Assembly: GCF_003268775.1 (NCBI RefSeq) | Contig: NZ_QLSU01000010.1 | Location: forward strand, 62,001-126,000 | Direction of reading: 5' to 3' | From: Paraburkholderia unamae | GTDB lineage: Bacteria; Pseudomonadota; Gammaproteobacteria; Burkholderiales; Burkholderiaceae | DNA length: 64,000 nt | In this document: in pieces, positions 61,067 through 64,000 of the stretch | Numbering within the stretch: the first letter of the stretch is position 1 | Layout of the letters: each line of letters begins with the position of its first letter | Made by a program: the position numbers and the translations under genes | Notes under the pieces: generated by a model | Seen by the model: the letters and a program-made list of their open reading frames with translations, nothing else | The model's database searches: none | What the model was told of the DNA's origin: nothing

Positions 61067-61081
61067 CGCGATGCTTATGCG

Positions 61082-62008
61082 TCAACCCAGATGCGGGTAG
61101 TCGCTCACGGTCAGCTCGAAGCCGTGCGGCGCGGCGTTCAACTGCGCCGACGCGCCCATCGGCAGCGTCACCATATCCGGAATGTGGCCGAACGGCAGGC
61201 CCGTCACCACCGGGATACCCACGACCGAACGCACCTGCTCCACCATCTCGCGGAGGTCGTAACCGTTGTCGTAGTCGAACTGCTTGCTACCCGAGAAGTC
61301 GCCCAGCACGAGCGCCTGCTGGCGCGCGAGGATGCCCGTGAGGTGCAACTGATAGATCATGCGTTCGATGCGGAACGGCTGCTCGTTCACGTCCTCGACG
61401 AACAGGATGCCGCCCTCGACCGGTGGCAGATAAGGTGTGCCGATCAGCGACGTGAGCACCGCGAGATTGCCGCCCCAAAGCGTGCCCGACACGTTCACCG
61501 CTTGCGCCTGGGGCGCGTTCACCTTCAGCGTGAAAGTCGGCTTCGAGAGCGTCTCCCAGAAGTGCTGCATCGTGAAGCTGCTGAGATTCTCGGCGCCGAA
61601 GTCGCTGACGAGCATCGGGCCGCCAAACGTCGTGAGCCCGGCGCGCGCGAGCAGCGCCAACTGGATGGCGGTGAAGTCGCTGTGCCCCACGAAGGCGATG
61701 GGTTGATCCTTCAGGCGCCGCTGCAATCCTTCGTAGTCCAGACCGTGCAGGATGCGTACCGCGCCATAGCCGCCGCGCACCGCCAGCACGATGTCCGGCA
61801 GGTCGCGCGACGGATCGGCCAGGCGGTTCAGCTCGGCTGCGCGCTGGCCGTCGGTGCCGGCAAACCGCTGATAGCGTCGCTCGGTCGACTGCACGCCATC
61901 GACATGATGGCCCTGCGCCCGCAACCGCGCGAGCGCACGATGCACCGCCTGCGGATCGTGCGGATAGCCGGACGGTGCGATCAGTTCGATGGTGCGATGT
62001 AGGGTCAT
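61082..62008 (-). CDS. ldcA: LD-carboxypeptidase (peptidase S66)
   Basis: A 308-residue cytoplasmic muropeptide carboxypeptidase that removes the terminal D-Ala from the tetrapeptide during cell-wall recycling. It has IELIAPSGYPHDP at the start, LAVRGGYGAVRIL, the nucleophile elbow FVGHSDFTAIQ (Ser about 111), GTLWGGNLAVL and LFVEDVNEQPFRIERMI, and a catalytic His near the C-terminus (FGHIPDM). Normal family length, no signal peptide. It lies downstream of tadA on the same strand with a 12-base gap. Confidence 0.92.
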   Translation of the reverse strand: MTLHRTIELIAPSGYPHDPQAVHRALARLRAQGHHVDGVQSTERRYQRFAGTDGQRAAELNRLADPSRDLPDIVLAVRGGYGAVRILHGLDYEGLQRRLKDQPIAFVGHSDFTAIQLALLARAGLTTFGGPMLVSDFGAENLSSFTMQHFWETLSKPTFTLKVNAPQAQAVNVSGTLWGGNLAVLTSLIGTPYLPPVEGGILFVEDVNEQPFRIERMIYQLHLTGILARQQALVLGDFSGSKQFDYDNGYDLREMVEQVRSVVGIPVVTGLPFGHIPDMVTLPMGASAQLNAAPHGFELTVSDYPHLG

Positions 62009-62020
62009 GTCGGCTGAAAT

Positions 62021-62656
62021 TCAGGCTGAAGGTTCGTCCGGGCTGCAAGCGCCGGCTCGCGTCTGCTCTTCTTCGCTCTGCAAGCGCGCCGCCCGCCGCG
62101 CTTCGCGGCTCACGCGCCGCCGCTCGGCGAAGAACGTGCGCAGCGCTTCGCCGCACTCGTCCGCCAGCACGCCACCGGATACGCTCGTATGGTGATTGAG
62201 CTGCGGATTGGCGAATGCATCGACCACGCTACCGCACGCCCCCGTTTTCGGGTCGTGCGCGCCGAACACGACGCGCGCGATGCGCGCATGCATGATCGCG
62301 CCCGCGCACATCAGGCACGGTTCAAGGGTCACATAGAGTTCGCAGCCGGGCAAGCGGTAGTTACCCAGCGCCTGGGCGGCGGCGCGCAAGGCGGCCATTT
62401 CGGCGTGCGCGGACGGATCGTGCCCACCGATCGGATGATTGAAGCCCGACGCGATCACTTCGTCGCCGCGCACGAGCACGGCGCCCACGGGCACCTCGCC
62501 CGCCGCGCGCGCCGTTTCGGCGGCGGCCTGGGCGAGCCGCATGAAATGGCGGTCGCGTTCGGTAAGGGTATCGGTCGGAGAATCTGCCCCGGACGCCGTG
62601 CCGGACGACCCGTGCGGAGCGAGTGGTCCGAGTGGTTCGACAGGCGCGTCAGTCAC
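62021..62656 (-). CDS. tadA: tRNA-specific adenosine deaminase
   Basis: A 211-residue zinc deaminase that makes inosine at wobble position 34 of tRNA-Arg. The core (about 35-185) has VPVGAVLVRGDEV, the HAEMAALR motif (zinc His and catalytic Glu, about 84-91) and TLEPCLMCAGAIMHARI with the two zinc Cys (about 111-125). About 30 N-terminal and 40 C-terminal residues are extensions beyond the E. coli enzyme. The ATG overlaps the stop of the DUF1992 gene upstream (ATGA). Confidence 0.95.
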   Translation of the reverse strand: MTDAPVEPLGPLAPHGSSGTASGADSPTDTLTERDRHFMRLAQAAAETARAAGEVPVGAVLVRGDEVIASGFNHPIGGHDPSAHAEMAALRAAAQALGNYRLPGCELYVTLEPCLMCAGAIMHARIARVVFGAHDPKTGACGSVVDAFANPQLNHHTSVSGGVLADECGEALRTFFAERRRVSREARRAARLQSEEEQTRAGACSPDEPSA

Positions 62657-63060
62657 GCCGCCCCCGCCAGCGCCGAACCCGGCTCACCGGCGGCGCGCTC
62701 GGACAAACGCTCGGCAATGCGGCGACGGTACTCGTGCGGCACGACCATCGGGCCGCCGCCGCGCAACGATTCGAGCGCCATGTCGAGCGCGAGCATGCGC
62801 GCGCGAAGACGGCATTGCTCGGCCTTGTCGCTGACCTTGGCGAGTTCCGCTTCGAGATCGCACAACGCGCGCAACTGCTCGAGCGCGGGCGGCACGAACC
62901 CGGCGTTCTTCAGGATGCGGTTGGCTACGCGCACTTCTTCGGGCACGAGCAGGTCGTCGTCGAGCGCCTGCGGCGCGCCTGCGCCGGGCAGGTCGTCGAG
63001 GTCGCCACGCGCAGCCGCGGCGGCAATCCGTTGTTCGACGAGGGCATCAAGCAATTTCAT
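62653..63060 (-). CDS. DUF1992 (DnaJ-homologue subfamily C member 28-like) protein
   Basis: A 135-residue soluble helical protein. LDALVEQRIAAAAARGDLDDLPGAG and LVPEEVRVANRILKNAGFVPP are the DUF1992 hallmarks (key E..I..A...G.FD.LPG.G; LP.E.R.AY.ILKNAG..P). The ATG at 63060 gives the family start. It overlaps tadA by 4 bases. Its biochemical role is unknown. Confidence 0.88.
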   Translation of the reverse strand: MKLLDALVEQRIAAAAARGDLDDLPGAGAPQALDDDLLVPEEVRVANRILKNAGFVPPALEQLRALCDLEAELAKVSDKAEQCRLRARMLALDMALESLRGGGPMVVPHEYRRRIAERLSERAAGEPGSALAGAA

Positions 63061-63318
63061 CAGCAATCCACTACGTTGCGGCTCACGCATTCTATCAGGG
63101 TAAGACCTGGAGGACCGTGTGCTTCCGTCGTGTACTTCCGTCATGTGTGTCATCGGCTTCCGACAGCTTGACAGACCCACAGTTTGATGCCGGTTGCATG
63201 CGCACGCACGACAAAACCTGGAATCGTCCGATAGCGTCCGCCAGTGGAACGAGCGTATCGTTAGGCGGCTGGATCCGGTCAGGACCTAGACCGGTTCGCC
63301 CCCTTTTTTCAACCTGCC

Positions 63319-63492
63319 ATGATGAAACGAAACACCTCCTCTTCCACCGGCTCGACGGCGCGCCGCTTGCGCCTCGCTGCCCTGTGCTGCTTGCTGGCCG
63401 CCAGCCTTTCGGGCTGCGGCGTGTTCTGCGGGGCGGTGGGCGGCAGCGGCGGAGGCATGGCGGGTGGATGCGGCGCCGGCATGCGGTTTTGA
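63319..63492 (+). CDS. 57-residue small lipoprotein
   Basis: A short gene with ATG at 63319 (a second ATG follows at 63322) and TGA at 63490-63492. After a Ser/Thr/Arg-rich start comes LRLAALCCLLAASLSGC, a clear lipoprotein signal with lipobox LSGC (Cys about residue 33). The mature peptide is only about 25 residues, rich in Gly and Cys (GCGVFCGAV, GGCGAGMRF). Small Gly-rich lipoproteins like this are common in Burkholderiales; the function is unknown. Confidence 0.65.
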   Translation: MMKRNTSSSTGSTARRLRLAALCCLLAASLSGCGVFCGAVGGSGGGMAGGCGAGMRF

Positions 63493-63591
63493 GGGGCGGA
63501 TGTGACAACGCCGCCGACATGCGCGGATCGAACCGGCACACCAGCGGCGTTTGAAGGTTTGCGAGGCTGAGCGCCCCGCTCACCCTACCCT

Positions 63592-64000
63592 TTAGTCCTT
63601 CATCACCTTGCCGACCGCGTCAACCACCACGCCCACGTTGGCCTCGTTCAAGCCTGCCACGCACATGCGGCCCGAACGCAAGATATACACGCCGAACTCT
63701 TCCTTCAGGCGCTCGACCTGATCCGCGCTCAGCCCCGTGTACGTGAACATGCCGCGCTGCTTCACGTAGCGCGACAGCGCCGCTTCGCTCGCGTGGGCAC
63801 GCAAGCCGTCGTGAATCGCGACGCGCATGCGGGCGATGCGCTCGCACATCGCCGCCAGCTCCTGCTCCCACGAAGCCTTCAGTGCCGGCGTGTTCAACAC
63901 GCGCGTCACGATCTTGGCGCCGTGAGTCGGCGGGTTGCTGTAGTTCGCGCGCACCGCGCTCGTGAGCTGGCCGAGCACGCGGTCAGCGGCCGCCGCGTCT
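63592..64000 (-). CDS. Aromatic-amino-acid/aspartate aminotransferase, C-terminal part
   Basis: The open frame runs off the window edge, so only about the last 135 residues are seen. VRANYSNPPTHGAKIV and YVKQRGMFTYTGLSADQVERLKEEF match class I PLP-dependent aromatic/aspartate aminotransferases (TyrB/AspC), including the RSGRMCVAGL segment with the carboxylate-binding Arg. The PLP Lys lies outside the window. It transaminates aromatic amino acids or aspartate with 2-oxoglutarate. Confidence 0.9.
   Translation of the reverse strand, partial: DAAAADRVLGQLTSAVRANYSNPPTHGAKIVTRVLNTPALKASWEQELAAMCERIARMRVAIHDGLRAHASEAALSRYVKQRGMFTYTGLSADQVERLKEEFGVYILRSGRMCVAGLNEANVGVVVDAVGKVMKD

Noticed and set aside
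1..64000. tRNA, rRNA or riboswitch genes
   Set aside because: No cloverleaf with GTTCGA-type T-loop, ribosomal RNA sequence or known aptamer consensus was recognised by eye; a covariance-model scan would be needed to exclude small RNAs.

Overview
The window looks like a chromosomal stretch of a Paraburkholderia/Burkholderia-type betaproteobacterium. This is inferred from the high G+C, the strong GC bias at third codon positions, and gene families typical of that group: NodT-type RND pumps, PuuD membrane urate hydroxylase, ESPR-bearing trimeric autotransporters and VgrG-linked effector islands. No rRNA, tRNA, CRISPR array or intact insertion sequence was found.

Layout. 1-9.2 kb: two small hypothetical genes, then a TetR repressor divergent from a three-gene RND efflux operon (membrane-fusion lipoprotein, inner-membrane pump, outer-membrane channel; ATGA overlaps), a kappa-class isomerase and a YfiM-like exported protein. 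9.2-16.7 kb: a type VI secretion (T6SS) VgrG island on the minus strand. It holds a short VgrG with a non-standard tail, a new-looking effector with a C-terminal LAS/M15-type zinc peptidase signature, two tandem exported immunity-like paralogues, a decayed copy of the effector tail between them, and an unknown distal gene. Part of the island is clearly A+T-richer than its surroundings, and the whole lies between two 18-bp direct repeats (17/18 identical). 16.7-27.3 kb: mrcA (PBP1A), a ribbon-helix-helix-like protein, pspA and a TPR membrane protein, a Baeyer-Villiger monooxygenase, a SAM methyltransferase preceded by a 51-residue small gene, and a soluble chemoreceptor. 27.3-39.2 kb: the putrescine transporter potFGHI, a DUF1289 protein, ompW, a nitronate monooxygenase, an aldehyde dehydrogenase, an ABC-F ATPase (YbiT type), a 3-hydroxyisobutyrate-dehydrogenase-like enzyme and dodecin.

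39.2-60.8 kb: a purine salvage and breakdown region. A BMP-type nucleoside/purine ABC importer is followed by a LysR regulator, an 8-oxoguanine/guanine deaminase, hiuH and puuD. After a trimeric autotransporter adhesin comes a minus-strand operon (GntR regulator, NCS1 permease, allantoin/hydantoin racemase, puuE, uraD, alc, allA). Together these enzymes give an unbroken predicted route urate -> 5-hydroxyisourate -> OHCU -> allantoin -> allantoate -> ureidoglycolate -> glyoxylate plus urea. The adhesin, with its A+T-rich leader, splits the pathway into two blocks. 61-64 kb: LD-carboxypeptidase, tadA, a DUF1992 protein, a 57-residue lipoprotein and the C-terminal part of an aromatic aminotransferase cut by the window edge.

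The most unusual part is the VgrG island: a probable peptidoglycan-peptidase effector whose toxin-tail plus immunity cassette has been duplicated, the older toxin tail then decaying while both immunity genes stayed open.
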